64,000 nt of DNA from Meridianimarinicoccus aquatilis (GTDB taxonomy: Bacteria; Pseudomonadota; Alphaproteobacteria; Rhodobacterales; Rhodobacteraceae): NCBI RefSeq assembly GCF_004358675.1, contig NZ_SMZO01000017.1:1-64000 (forward strand), in the 5' to 3' direction. The notes under the pieces are model-generated. The model saw nothing but the letters and a program-made list of their open reading frames with translations, had not been told where the DNA came from and did no database searches. Every line of letters starts with the position of its first letter. Position 1 is the stretch's first letter. The translations under genes and the position numbers were made by a program. Positions 16,961 through 26,327 of this stretch are shown one piece after another.

Positions 16961-18778
16961 ATGTTTCAGACTTTCAACGCTCCGACCCGACCAGAAGCCG
17001 GCCCACCAAGATTGGCCGCGCTGCGCGCCGCCCTTGCCGAGAACCGGCTGACAGGGATGCTGGTGCCCCGTGCCGACGCGCACCAAGGGGAATACGTCGC
17101 AGAGTGTGACGCGCGCCTCGCGTGGTTGACGGGCTTCACAGGCTCCGCCGGGTTTTGCGCCGTGCTTCCCGAGATCGCAAGTTTGTTCGTCGACGGCCGA
17201 TACCGCGTTCAGGCGAGAGCTCAAGCTGATGTCAGCGCATTCGACATCGTGCCTTGGCCTGATGTGCGGCTACACGAATGGCTGACAGAGCATGCAAGCC
17301 GTGGTGCAACCATCGCATTTGACCCCTGGCTGCACACAGTTCGCGAAATCAAGCAGTTGCGCAAGAATTTGGCTGGAACCGGCGTTACGTTGGTCGAGCG
17401 GGATAACTTGCTTGATACGATCTGGTCAGACCGCCCTGCCCCGCCTGTTGCCCCGGCCCGCATCCATCCCAACGCGCTGGCCGGACAAACCGCTGCGGAA
17501 AAACGATCAGAGTTGGCGAGCAAACTGAAAGCCACAAGGCACGACGCGGCGATCCTCACACAGCCCGACAGCATTGCATGGCTGTTGAACATCCGCGGCG
17601 ACGACATTCCGCGTATCCCAGTGGTCCAGGCTTTTGCGATTTTGCACGCAAATGCCCGTGTAGACCTTTTTACAGATCCTGAAAAACTCACCGGACTGGA
17701 CAACCACCTTGGACCAGAGGTCACGGTACACCCCGGAGATGCCTTTCCCGCTGCACTTCATAGCTTAGGCGGCACAGTACGGTTGGACCCGGATAGCGCG
17801 CCGCTTGCGGTTCAGCTCGCGCTGGAAGCGGGGGCCGCGACCCCGGTTTCAGGCCGCGACCCGTGCCTCTTGCCAAAAGCGTGCAAAACGCAAGCCGAAC
17901 TGGATGGGGCTGAGGCCGCGCATTTGCGCGATGGCGCCGCGATGGTTGAATTCCTGTGCTGGCTCGACGACCGCGCAGCCAAACTTCCAGACACACCCCT
18001 GACGGAAATTGATGTCGTCACCGCGCTGGAAGGCTTTCGCGCAGCCACGGGGCAGCTGCGTGACATCAGCTTTGACACTATTGCCGGGACCGGGCCGCAC
18101 GGGGCCATCGTGCATTACCGCGTCACGACAGACACCAACCGCAGCGTTGCGCCCGGCGATCTGTTGCTTGTGGATAGCGGCGGCCAGTACGAAGACGGCA
18201 CAACCGACATCACCAGAACCATCCCAATCGGCGATATTGGCCAAGACGCGCGCGCCGCTTTTACACGCGTGCTGCAAGGCGTGATCGCCATAAGCCGCGC
18301 CCGGTTTCCGCGCGGTGTTGCGGGGCGTGATCTTGACGCTTTGGCGCGGTTCCCACTTTGGCTCGCAGGGCAGGACTATGATCATGGCACAGGCCACGGC
18401 GTTGGCAGCTATTTGTCCGTGCACGAAGGCCCGCAACGCCTGTCCCGCGCCGGATCAGAAGAGCTGCGCAAAGGCATGATCCTGTCCAACGAACCCGGCT
18501 ATTACCGCGAAGATGCTTTTGGCGTGCGAATTGAAAACCTGATCGTGGTAGAACCCGCGCCAGATCTGGCAGGTGCTGATCCGAAACGCGAAATGCTGGC
18601 CTTTCGCACACTGACTTATGTGCCTATCGACCAACGAGCCATCGACATTCCCGCGTTAACCGTGCAGGAAAGGGGCTGGCTTGACACATATCACGCTGAA
18701 TGTCGCAGCAGGCTGGAACCATTGGTATCGCCCGCAGCGCGCGAATGGCTGGATCGGGCAACGCGCCCACTGAACTGA
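16961..18778 (+). CDS. Xaa-Pro aminopeptidase (M24B, aminopeptidase P family)
   Basis: A 605-residue metallopeptidase removing N-terminal residues linked to proline. Start at ATG 16961. Two creatinase-like N-terminal domains (about 1-310; DARLAWLTGFTGSAGF near the start) precede the pita-bread catalytic domain. Metal ligands are visible: the first Asp in LLLVDSGGQYEDGTTD, the second in GTTDITRT, His in GTGHGVGSYLSVHEGP, Glu in LSNEPGYYRED and Glu in FGVRIENL. Length matches the long eukaryote-like form (APP1), which is common in bacteria too. Confidence 0.93.
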   Translation: MFQTFNAPTRPEAGPPRLAALRAALAENRLTGMLVPRADAHQGEYVAECDARLAWLTGFTGSAGFCAVLPEIASLFVDGRYRVQARAQADVSAFDIVPWPDVRLHEWLTEHASRGATIAFDPWLHTVREIKQLRKNLAGTGVTLVERDNLLDTIWSDRPAPPVAPARIHPNALAGQTAAEKRSELASKLKATRHDAAILTQPDSIAWLLNIRGDDIPRIPVVQAFAILHANARVDLFTDPEKLTGLDNHLGPEVTVHPGDAFPAALHSLGGTVRLDPDSAPLAVQLALEAGAATPVSGRDPCLLPKACKTQAELDGAEAAHLRDGAAMVEFLCWLDDRAAKLPDTPLTEIDVVTALEGFRAATGQLRDISFDTIAGTGPHGAIVHYRVTTDTNRSVAPGDLLLVDSGGQYEDGTTDITRTIPIGDIGQDARAAFTRVLQGVIAISRARFPRGVAGRDLDALARFPLWLAGQDYDHGTGHGVGSYLSVHEGPQRLSRAGSEELRKGMILSNEPGYYREDAFGVRIENLIVVEPAPDLAGADPKREMLAFRTLTYVPIDQRAIDIPALTVQERGWLDTYHAECRSRLEPLVSPAAREWLDRATRPLN

Positions 18779-18844
18779 TCTCAGCCAGACTAAGCCGCCG
18801 TGATACAGAATTGTATAAGATACGAAACGACAAGGAAGTTGACG

Positions 18845-19186
18845 ATGAGTGAGTTAATCACAATCCGCAAGGCACCCGGCAAATGGGTCGTTTTTGCCAA
18901 TGGGGCAGTCTACGGCGAAACCAACAACGCGCTGGAACTGTCCGAAGGAAACATGACCCCCGTCATCTATGTCCCGCGGGAGGACATCGCCATGGCGTTT
19001 TTCGATAAGACCGAAAAAACAACATCTTGCCCGCATAAAGGCACGGCTTCGTATTATTCCATCGAAACCAAGTCTACCGTATTGGAAAACGTCGCATGGT
19101 CCTATGAAGCGCCGAATGCGGACGTCGCGCAAATCGCCGGATACCTTGCTTTCGCCGGTGGGCCAGTGAACGTCGAACAACAATAA
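18845..19186 (+). CDS. DUF427 domain protein
   Basis: A 113-residue cytosolic protein starting at ATG 18845 with AAGGAAG upstream. The DUF427 pattern is clear: AVYGETNNALELSEGNMTPVIYVPREDI, then TTSCPHKGTASYYSI and NVAWSYEAP. The SCPHKG motif, with cysteine and histidine, is the most conserved feature of the family. Function is unknown. A TATAAG at 18814-18819 could be its -10 element. Confidence 0.88.
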   Translation: MSELITIRKAPGKWVVFANGAVYGETNNALELSEGNMTPVIYVPREDIAMAFFDKTEKTTSCPHKGTASYYSIETKSTVLENVAWSYEAPNADVAQIAGYLAFAGGPVNVEQQ

Positions 19187-19190
19187 TTGG

Positions 19191-19238
19191 CGCCCCCCCT
19201 CGTGTGCGGCGCGGCCCGTCTCAGGGGGCACTCCTTTT
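19191..19238 (+). terminator. Possible terminator between DUF427 and CLC genes
   Basis: GCCCCCC near 19192-19198 can pair with GGGGGC near 19224-19229, with GC-rich inner pairing possible and CTCCTTTTT following. The genes are convergent here. The long loop makes this tentative. Confidence 0.45.
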
Positions 19239-20926
19239 TATGCGTGTTCTTCTGCGGCTGTAGCTGCCAAAGCCCGGTTATAGGCGCGCAAGGCGTCCAA
19301 CTCGAACAGGACGCCAACAACTTCGATCTCGCCAGTTTCCTCTGACCAATCCAGAACCGCGACGAAATGGGCCGGAGCGCGCTCAAAGAGCGGCATGGCC
19401 TCGCCCAGTGTGGCGGACCGGGGCAGCGATAGCCCAGCTTCGTGCACGGCAAGCGCCGCTTCGTCGCCCGGATAGTCCGGATGCGTCGGGTCTGCCATGA
19501 CGGTCCCGACCCGGTGCATCGCCAGCAAATACTGCTGAGGGCCCTTGGCAAGATGAACACCCCGTCGTTCCAGTTGCGTCAAGAAAAAAGACCGGTGCAC
19601 CATATGACTGGCAAGCGCCGTCGACAGAGAAACCGCTGTCATGACGGCGATCCCTGTCTGCCAGTCTCCCGTCAACTCGAACACAATCATGGTTGTTGAA
19701 ATTGGCGCGCCGAGAACGGCGGCAGCAACCGCACCCATCCCAGCCAAAGCATAGATCGTTTCCGACCCCGACACTTGCGGAAAAATGGCTGTCGCCACCA
19801 TGCCAAAGGCAAGGCCAGTCAGCGCCCCCATCATCAACGAGGGCGAGAAAATTCCCCCTCCCATCCGGCCTGCAAAAGTGATTGCAACCGCGACGCACTT
19901 CACGACCGCAAAAATGACAACTTCATGAAAGACGATCATGCGCCCAGTGAGCGCCGCCGCCGTTGTCTCATATCCAACACCGATGATGTGAGGAAACCAG
20001 ATCGCGATTGCGCCAAGCATCGCACCTGCCACTGCGGGGCGCAGCCAGCCGGGCATCCGGACCTTGTTCGCAACGACACTCGCCACAGTGTCAGACCAGA
20101 ACACGAGCCGCATCAGCGCCGCCGCCACAAGTCCACTTAGCAGCCCCAAAAGCACGAAAGCCGGCAGCTCAACCAAAAAGGCCAGTGACCCCGCTTCGGG
20201 CAGAACAAATTCCGTCACCCCGCCATATTCGATCCGGTTGATGACCGTGCCCGCCACCGCCGCGATTGCAATCGGCGCAAACGCATGCACGGCATAGTGG
20301 CGCAAAACAACCTCAAGCGCGAAGAGGGCCCCGGCAATGGGCGCGTTGAACGACGCCGATACGGCACCGGCCACCGCACACCCCAAAAGCTCACGCCCAG
20401 TAATTCCGTCCGCGTGCAACCGGGCGCTGACCCATGACGAAATCAAACCGGCAATGTGGACAACTGGCCCCTCTCGGCCGCTTGATCCGCCTGTTGAGAG
20501 CGTCACCAGTGACGCAAAGGCAGAGGCCAGACCAGCGCGGGTTTCCACACGCCCGTCATGCATGGCGGCACCTTCAATCACATCGGCGACGGACCGGACC
20601 CGGCCATCGGGCGTGAACCGGTGCAACACAATGCCCACCACAAGCCCGCCAACAATGGGCAGGCTGAGAATCCACCACCACGGAAGCGTACCGGCAACGG
20701 TCGCCAATTGAACGTCAGAGGTGCCATAAAACGCGGTCTGAAGGGCCTCGATCGCCTTGCGGAAAAACATGGCGGCCCCGCCTGCGGCCGTGCCGATCAG
20801 AAGGGCAATGAACCAGAACTGGATATTGTCCGGACCGCGGCGCCGAAGTGTCCGCAACGCCGCGAGGCTCGTTTCACGGATCGACTGGATTTGTTCGGTC
20901 ACCCAATTCTGCCGGTCCGACTGCAC
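19238..20926 (-). CDS. CLC-family chloride channel/antiporter
   Basis: A 562-residue membrane protein of the ClC family, moving chloride (usually in exchange for protons). Filter and gating motifs are present: SSGREGPVVHIAG with the gating glutamate, GGGIFSPSLMMGALTG, and about a dozen or more hydrophobic helices. After the membrane part there is a roughly 100-residue tail containing part of a CBS-like module (SATLGEAMPLFERAPAHFVAVLD), apparently a single unit. The start is the GTG at 20926 with GGGGTGA upstream. The gap 20927-21066 to moeA shows nothing I can name. Confidence 0.93.
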   Translation of the reverse strand: MQSDRQNWVTEQIQSIRETSLAALRTLRRRGPDNIQFWFIALLIGTAAGGAAMFFRKAIEALQTAFYGTSDVQLATVAGTLPWWWILSLPIVGGLVVGIVLHRFTPDGRVRSVADVIEGAAMHDGRVETRAGLASAFASLVTLSTGGSSGREGPVVHIAGLISSWVSARLHADGITGRELLGCAVAGAVSASFNAPIAGALFALEVVLRHYAVHAFAPIAIAAVAGTVINRIEYGGVTEFVLPEAGSLAFLVELPAFVLLGLLSGLVAAALMRLVFWSDTVASVVANKVRMPGWLRPAVAGAMLGAIAIWFPHIIGVGYETTAAALTGRMIVFHEVVIFAVVKCVAVAITFAGRMGGGIFSPSLMMGALTGLAFGMVATAIFPQVSGSETIYALAGMGAVAAAVLGAPISTTMIVFELTGDWQTGIAVMTAVSLSTALASHMVHRSFFLTQLERRGVHLAKGPQQYLLAMHRVGTVMADPTHPDYPGDEAALAVHEAGLSLPRSATLGEAMPLFERAPAHFVAVLDWSEETGEIEVVGVLFELDALRAYNRALAATAAEEHA

Positions 20927-21066
20927 GCGCTCACCCCTTTCCGTTCAATCCTGCCCCTGTTCTTGCCGCCCCAAAGCGCGCGGGCAAGCCTTTGCAAGCC
21001 GTTGTGCTGTTATCTTTGGAAATACAGGGCATCCGTGCCGCTTTCGCAGACGCATAGCCTGCTTTG

Positions 21067-23208
21067 TCACAAACCAAAGCTGCCGAACGGGAAGTATCTG
21101 ACCGGATCGCCGGGTGCGATGTCGCGTGCGCCGTCCTCAAGTTCGACCAGACCTTCGGCCCAACTCAGTCCCGAAATCCGGCCTGACCCTTCGGAAGCGA
21201 ACACCTCTGCCGCGCCATCGGCAGACAAACGCGCGCGCAGATACTCTCGCCGCCCCGGCTTCTTGCGTTTCGAAAACGCGGCCGGAACGGTGTATCCCTG
21301 CGGTGTGGTCCAACCTGCCCCTGACAGACGCGCCATCGCCGGACGGGCAAAGACAAGGGCACACACGAACGCGGCGACCGGATTGCCGGGCAACCCCACC
21401 ACTGGAACACCGTCCCAGAGGCCAAGAGCCAAGGGGCGCCCCGGCTTGACCGCGATGCGCCAGCTTTGCAGGGCACCAGCCTCGCTCAACAGGGCCGAAA
21501 CGTGGTCTTCATCCCCAGCCGATGCGCCACCCGACGTCAGGATCACATCGACTTGCGACGCTGCTGCATCCAGCACCTTGCGCAGCGCGGCCCGATCATC
21601 ACCCACATGGCCCAGATCCACCGCAGCGTGCCCCCAGCGACCGGCAAGCGCCAACAACATCGGGCGATTGGCATCATAGGTGCGATCAGGCCCAGCCGTC
21701 TGCCCAGCAGGAACAAGTTCATCCCCCGTGGACAAGACGCCCACCCGCAATCGGTCAAACACGGGAATATGCGACAGTCCCAGCGCCGATAGAAGCGCCA
21801 GATCTGCGGGCGTCAAGACGCGCCCGAGGGGAAGCGCCACAGCCCCTTCCTTGACGTCCTCTCCTGCACGCCGCGTGTTTGCACCGGGTTTGATCGGGCC
21901 ATCAAACGCGATCTGGCCATCGGCTACGGCGACATCCTCCTGAAGCACAACAGTATCAACACCATCTGGCACCAAAGCCCCGGTCAGAATACGCACTGCA
22001 AACCCGGGCGGCACTGTATGCGGGTATGGCGCACCCGCTGCGGCGCGTCCCGCAACCAGTGGCAGAACCTGCCTGCCAGTCCCGGTGGACACCGCCGCAA
22101 AGCCATAGCCATCCACCGCAGAATTTGCACCCGGCGGATTGGACCGAACAGCGGTCGCATCTTGCGCAAGCACCCGCCCAAGTGCGTCGTTCACCGGGCA
22201 TTGGCCTGACTGCACCACAGGGCGTAGTCTGGCCTTCAAAAGCGCAAGCGCCTCGTCAACCGGCGTCCATGTCACTCCTTGGGGCAGTGCAAAACAATCA
22301 TCTGCCAGGCGCGGGGGCACCAGATTCGGGGCGGCGGCGGCTTGTAACGCTGCCTCTGCACCAACGCCCAGTATCCAGCCCTCTTCGCTTTGGGCCGCGC
22401 CTTCTGGCACCGCATCAAACATTCCCTGAAGCGTTCCGGCCTGCTGTGCCGCCATCAGGGCACTAGCCAAAACGCGCACCTGCAGATCATCCTTGATGGC
22501 ATCACGATCGGCTTGCGCCGCAAGCTCAACAGCGTGATCCAACAGGGACGGATAAATCTCGGCTAGAACAATGGGGGCGCGTGTATGCTCGAACGGCCAA
22601 GCGGAAAGAGTGTTTCCGAAATGGTGCCGAAGCTTCGCAAGATACGGAAGCCCGACAAGCGCCTGTGACCCCACCGATCCGGTGGTAAAGAGCTTCCAGC
22701 ACGGCTGCGCCCGGCGCACCTGCATCTCGACACCTCGCCGTTCCGGCAATCCATCAAACGTGCGCGATGTTCCCCGCTCAGGAACCCCCGGAAGATCCAA
22801 GGTCGCAGGCCGCCCCCAAAACGGACCGACACCGGGGAAAAGTGCATTAAGGTCAGACGCCACTTCGAACCGATTGTTCGCGTTGTCCGGCCCGTCCGAA
22901 ATCAACCCGGCTAACGTGTCCCACAGGGCCAATGCGCTGGGGCGCCCGGCGACAGTGGCGGCAAAGCCTTGCGGATATCCGAATGGAAAGTCAAAGCCGA
23001 CCAACGCGCGCTCTTTGGCGGCAAGACAGGCGTCAAGCCGTTCGGTCAGCGCCGCAATCGCGGCTGACCTCGTGCGATGATACGTGCTGGCGCATGAGCC
23101 GTCTGTCGCGGCTTCGGCGATCCAGATGGCGTCAGCCGCAGGGTGCGCAGGCGATGGGGCAGACCGCGCGGACCAATCCACGACAAAAACACGGTCAAAG
23201 CCGGTCAC
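21067..23208 (-). CDS. moeA: MoeA (molybdopterin molybdotransferase) fused to an N-terminal DUF429-like domain
   Basis: A 713-residue fusion. Residues about 305-713 are MoeA, which inserts molybdate into adenylyl-molybdopterin: PPGANSAVDGYGFA, VRILTGALVPDGVDTVVLQED, then the MoCF-binding part GVLSTGDELVP, LTSGGASAGDEDHV and GLPGNPVAAFVCALVF. Residues 1-300 are an extra domain with VFVVDWSARS at the N-terminus and LVGFDFPFGYP, reminiscent of RNase-H-like DUF429 proteins; its role is unknown. It overlaps mobB by 4 bases and is the last gene of fdhD-mobA-mobB-moeA. Confidence 0.92.
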   Translation of the reverse strand: MTGFDRVFVVDWSARSAPSPAHPAADAIWIAEAATDGSCASTYHRTRSAAIAALTERLDACLAAKERALVGFDFPFGYPQGFAATVAGRPSALALWDTLAGLISDGPDNANNRFEVASDLNALFPGVGPFWGRPATLDLPGVPERGTSRTFDGLPERRGVEMQVRRAQPCWKLFTTGSVGSQALVGLPYLAKLRHHFGNTLSAWPFEHTRAPIVLAEIYPSLLDHAVELAAQADRDAIKDDLQVRVLASALMAAQQAGTLQGMFDAVPEGAAQSEEGWILGVGAEAALQAAAAPNLVPPRLADDCFALPQGVTWTPVDEALALLKARLRPVVQSGQCPVNDALGRVLAQDATAVRSNPPGANSAVDGYGFAAVSTGTGRQVLPLVAGRAAAGAPYPHTVPPGFAVRILTGALVPDGVDTVVLQEDVAVADGQIAFDGPIKPGANTRRAGEDVKEGAVALPLGRVLTPADLALLSALGLSHIPVFDRLRVGVLSTGDELVPAGQTAGPDRTYDANRPMLLALAGRWGHAAVDLGHVGDDRAALRKVLDAAASQVDVILTSGGASAGDEDHVSALLSEAGALQSWRIAVKPGRPLALGLWDGVPVVGLPGNPVAAFVCALVFARPAMARLSGAGWTTPQGYTVPAAFSKRKKPGRREYLRARLSADGAAEVFASEGSGRISGLSWAEGLVELEDGARDIAPGDPVRYFPFGSFGL

Positions 23209-23729
23209 TCCGCCTCGCCCTGTGCGGCGGGGCGCATCAGCCCAACCTCACCAAGAATGAAGTCCGCAATCGCAGCCGTGTCATCAAGATCGAAACGTGG
23301 CACGGTGAGATCAGGCAAAACCGTGTCAGACGCAACGGCGCGGATTGTCGGGTCATCCGGCGCGATCAGGGCATGTTTAGCATCTGCGCGCCAGGCTTCC
23401 ACCTTTGGGTGACGGTCGCGCTTGTACCCCTCGATCAGGATCAGATCCACTGGGGCGAGCTTTTCAAGTAAAACCTCTAACGGCGGCTCGTCGCGATCTC
23501 GCAATTCATGCATCAAGGCCCAGCGGCCCCGCGAGGCCAAAAGCACTTCGGTTGCGCCTGCGGTCCGGTGTCGGTGGCTGTCTTTGCCGGGCTGGTCCAC
23601 ATCGAAACTGTGATGAGCGTGCTTTAACGTTGACACAGTGATGCCGCGCCCGGTGATCTCTGTCACCAGCCGTTCCATCAGGCCCGTCTTGCCAGCGTTC
23701 TTCCAGCCCGTAACACCATAAATTCTCAT
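23205..23729 (-). CDS. mobB: MobB, molybdopterin-guanine dinucleotide biosynthesis adaptor (GTPase)
   Basis: A 174-residue GTP-binding protein that assists MobA. The P-loop is unusually written GVTGWKNAGKTGLMERL (residues 5-21), followed by VSTLKHAHHSFDVD with the family HH pair, and LILIEGYKRDRHPKVE as the Walker-B-like motif. Length is typical. It overlaps both mobA and moeA by 4 bases, so the operon is translationally coupled. Confidence 0.95.
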   Translation of the reverse strand: MRIYGVTGWKNAGKTGLMERLVTEITGRGITVSTLKHAHHSFDVDQPGKDSHRHRTAGATEVLLASRGRWALMHELRDRDEPPLEVLLEKLAPVDLILIEGYKRDRHPKVEAWRADAKHALIAPDDPTIRAVASDTVLPDLTVPRFDLDDTAAIADFILGEVGLMRPAAQGEAE

Positions 23730-24337
23730 TCTGCGGTGGTCCGGATGATCCGTTCGGCCTGCATGTAATCCTCGGGCGTATTGATGTTGAAAAATGGGTC
23801 GCCCGGAAAGACCGTTGAAGTGGCTCCGTGCCGGTCAGTCCACAATACAACCTTGCGCAACCCATCCTCAAGAGCTTGACGCAGATCGAAACGAAGCGCC
23901 ACCGGCCAGTAGCCGAATGTGGGATGCCGCACGAGCCGCCCTTCTTCGATGGTCGCAGCGAGCGCAATCGGCGTGCCTGCGCGCCGGGCCCCTTCCCGCA
24001 AGCGGCTGCCCAGATCGGTCGGAAAGAACGGTGTGTCAGCTGCGGCGGTAATCACGTGACTGGCCCCCAAGTCGGCAGCCCAATCCATCCCGGCAAGCAC
24101 CCCGGCCAGTGGCCCCGGAAAGCCAGCCACCGTGTCGGGCAACACCGGCAACCCAAATTCGGCAAAGCGCGCGGCATCGCCATTCGCGCTCAGGGCCATG
24201 CGTCCCACTTGCGGGCCAAGCCGGTCGATCACGCGATCGAGCATGGATTGCCCCCCAAGGATCAATCGCCCCTTGTCGCCCCCGCCCATGCGCCGTGCCT
24301 GCCCGCCAGCAAGAATTATACCTGCCGAAACCGTCAT
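23726..24337 (-). CDS. mobA: Molybdenum cofactor guanylyltransferase
   Basis: A 203-residue enzyme adding GMP from GTP to molybdopterin to form the MGD cofactor. Start at ATG 24337 gives the nucleotidyltransferase N-terminus AGIILAGGQARRMGGGDKG, followed by VSPxxGPLAG-like GFPGPLAGVLAGMDWA and the metal-binding Asp in AAADTPFFP. The C-terminus FFNINTPEDYMQAE matches the family. It overlaps fdhD and mobB by 4 bases each. Confidence 0.95.
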   Translation of the reverse strand: MTVSAGIILAGGQARRMGGGDKGRLILGGQSMLDRVIDRLGPQVGRMALSANGDAARFAEFGLPVLPDTVAGFPGPLAGVLAGMDWAADLGASHVITAAADTPFFPTDLGSRLREGARRAGTPIALAATIEEGRLVRHPTFGYWPVALRFDLRQALEDGLRKVVLWTDRHGATSTVFPGDPFFNINTPEDYMQAERIIRTTAE

Positions 24338-25215
24338 GCTGCCCCCTTGCGGCGCGACTTGCGAGGCTCTTCTTCGACGAAGGACACATCGGCGTCCCGG
24401 ACCAAACGATCCTCGCCTGCAAGGCATACAAAGCGTTGACCGCGCAGCCGGCCAATCAGGGTCAGCCCGACTTTTTGCGCAATCTCGACACCCCATGCCG
24501 TGAAGCCCGACCGCGAGGCCAACACCGGAATCCCCATCAGCGCCGTTTTGATGACCATTTCGCTGGTCAGCCGCCCGGTGGTATAAAGTGTCTTGTCCGC
24601 CGCACGAACGCCTTCATCGAACATCCAGCCCGCCACCTTATCCACTGCGTTATGGCGGCCAACATCTTCCATGTACACAAGCGGCTCCGCACCTTGGCAC
24701 AGGACGGTTCCGTGGATTGCCCCGGCTTCAAGGTACAGGCTTGGCGTGCGGTTGATCTTGTGCGACAGCGCATAAAGGTCCGATGTGCGCAGGGTTGCAG
24801 GCGGCAATGTCAGCCCTTCAAGACCGGCCATCATATCCCCGAACACGGTGCCAACGGCGCAGCCCGATGTTCGGGTCTTGCGAGCCAACTTGTCTTCGTG
24901 ATCCGTCTCGACGGCGGTTCGCACAACAACGACTTCAAGCTCTTCGTCAAAATCGATGCCCGTCACAACATCACCGTCCGACAACATTCCCTGATTGCGC
25001 AGAAACCCCAGCGCCAGATATTCGGGATAATCGCCAATGGTCATGGCCGTGACAATTTCGCGGCTATTCAAATAGATCGTCAGCGGGCGCTCTTCGACGA
25101 CCGAAATCGTCTGCTCAGCACCCGTGTGGTCGACACCGCGCACCGCCCGTGTCAGGCCTGTCCGCGTTGGGTCAGGCGCAATCACATACCCGCAGGTTTC
25201 GGATCGTGTGGGCAA
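24334..25215 (-). CDS. fdhD: Sulfur carrier protein FdhD
   Basis: A sulfurtransferase carrier that sulfurates bis-MGD for formate dehydrogenase. I start at TTG 25215, with AGGAGG 5 bases upstream; this gives 293 residues and no ATG serves better. Motifs: EERPLTIYLNSREIVTAMTIGDYPEYLALGFL, the conserved MEDVGRHNAVDKVAGW, and GRLTSEMVIKTALMGIPVLASRS. The canonical CxxC is reduced: RTSGCAVG shows only one cysteine. It is the first gene of the molybdenum cofactor operon and diverges from azlC. Confidence 0.92.
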   Translation of the reverse strand: MPTRSETCGYVIAPDPTRTGLTRAVRGVDHTGAEQTISVVEERPLTIYLNSREIVTAMTIGDYPEYLALGFLRNQGMLSDGDVVTGIDFDEELEVVVVRTAVETDHEDKLARKTRTSGCAVGTVFGDMMAGLEGLTLPPATLRTSDLYALSHKINRTPSLYLEAGAIHGTVLCQGAEPLVYMEDVGRHNAVDKVAGWMFDEGVRAADKTLYTTGRLTSEMVIKTALMGIPVLASRSGFTAWGVEIAQKVGLTLIGRLRGQRFVCLAGEDRLVRDADVSFVEEEPRKSRRKGAA

Positions 25216-25270
25216 TTGCACCTCCTCGCACCATCGAATAGCACATCGGCAGTCACGATAGGACGAAGCC

Positions 25271-25999
25271 TTGCCAACCTCCACACCCAAAATCACCGCA
25301 TCCACGCCAAGACACCAGTTTGCACGCGGCCTGAAGGGCGGCGCCCCGTTCATTCTTGTCATCGCGCCTTTCGGGTTGTTGTTCGGTGTGATCGGAACCG
25401 AGGCAGGTCTCAACCTTGCAGAGGTCATGGCGTTCACCGTGCTGGTAATCGCCGGCGCGGCGCAATTCACAGCCGTGCAACTGATGGTCGACAACGCCCC
25501 GGTGTTTATCGTTCTGGCCACCTCGCTGGCGGTCAACCTGCGTATGGCGATGTATTCGGCGTCTCTGACGCCCCATTTGGGTCAGGCGCCGATGTGGCAA
25601 AGGGCCTTGGTCGCGTATGGGCTGGTCGATCAGTCCTATGCGATCAGCATGATCGAATTTGAGCAGAACAAGGCGATGACCTTACCCGAGCGTTTCGCGT
25701 TCTTCATGGGCAGCTTCTTGATCGTGGCACCGTTCTGGTATGGCTCTACCTTGCTTGGGGCGTTGGTCGGCACGTCCATTCCCGATAGTTTCGCCCTTGA
25801 TTTCGCAATCCCCATCACCTTTCTTGCCCTCATCGCGCCCGCCCTACGCACAGTTCCGCATGTGGTCGCCGCATTCGTATCAGCCGTTCTGGCACTTGCA
25901 CTGTCCGCAATGCCCTATGGCACCGGCCTGTTGTTGGCCGCCCTTGTGGCAATGATTGCGGGTGCAGCAACAGAACTGGCGCTGGAGAAACGGTCATGA
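25271..25999 (+). CDS. azlC: AzlC family branched-chain amino acid exporter, large subunit
   Basis: A 242-residue membrane protein that works with AzlD to export branched-chain amino acids or analogues. It starts at TTG 25271 (AGGA upstream); no earlier ATG fits. Family motifs: FARGLKGGAPFILVIAPFGLLFGV, FTVLVIAGAAQFTAVQLM and NLRMAMYSASLTPHL. About eight hydrophobic segments. The azlD start overlaps its stop by 4 bases, as usual for this pair. Confidence 0.92.
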   Translation: MPTSTPKITASTPRHQFARGLKGGAPFILVIAPFGLLFGVIGTEAGLNLAEVMAFTVLVIAGAAQFTAVQLMVDNAPVFIVLATSLAVNLRMAMYSASLTPHLGQAPMWQRALVAYGLVDQSYAISMIEFEQNKAMTLPERFAFFMGSFLIVAPFWYGSTLLGALVGTSIPDSFALDFAIPITFLALIAPALRTVPHVVAAFVSAVLALALSAMPYGTGLLLAALVAMIAGAATELALEKRS

Positions 26000-26325
26000 T
26001 CGCAAGCAATGCACAGGTATGGCTTATCATCGCCGGGCTGGGCGTTGGAACCTACCTGATCCGGTTCTCGTTTCTGGGGTTGGTCGGGGACAGGCCCTTG
26101 CCCACATGGCTGCTTCGGCTGCTACGATACACCCCTGTGGCGGTCATGCCGGGCCTTGTGGCCCCATTGATCCTGTGGCCACAAGCAACGGGCGGCTCGC
26201 CAGAGCCAGCCCGCATTGCTGCGGCCTCGGTGACCTTGGCGGTCGGGCTTTGGACACGCAATGTCATCGCCGCCGTGGTTGCCGGCCTAGTGACGCTTTA
26301 CGCCCTTCTGTGGGTGCTGGGCTGA
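25996..26325 (+). CDS. azlD: AzlD family branched-chain amino acid exporter, small subunit
   Basis: A 109-residue membrane protein, the partner of AzlC. It has four hydrophobic segments and the family motif GVGTYLIRFSFL near residue 15 plus LLRYTPVAVMPGLVAP. Overlaps azlC by ATGA. The 3' end is 2 bases from the stop of the convergent lipoprotein gene. Confidence 0.9.
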   Translation: MIASNAQVWLIIAGLGVGTYLIRFSFLGLVGDRPLPTWLLRLLRYTPVAVMPGLVAPLILWPQATGGSPEPARIAAASVTLAVGLWTRNVIAAVVAGLVTLYALLWVLG

Positions 26326-26327
26326 TC

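Noticed and set aside
24109-25662. A 517-residue plus-strand frame across mobA, fdhD and azlC
   Set aside because: Antisense to mobA and fdhD and out of frame with azlC; no motifs.
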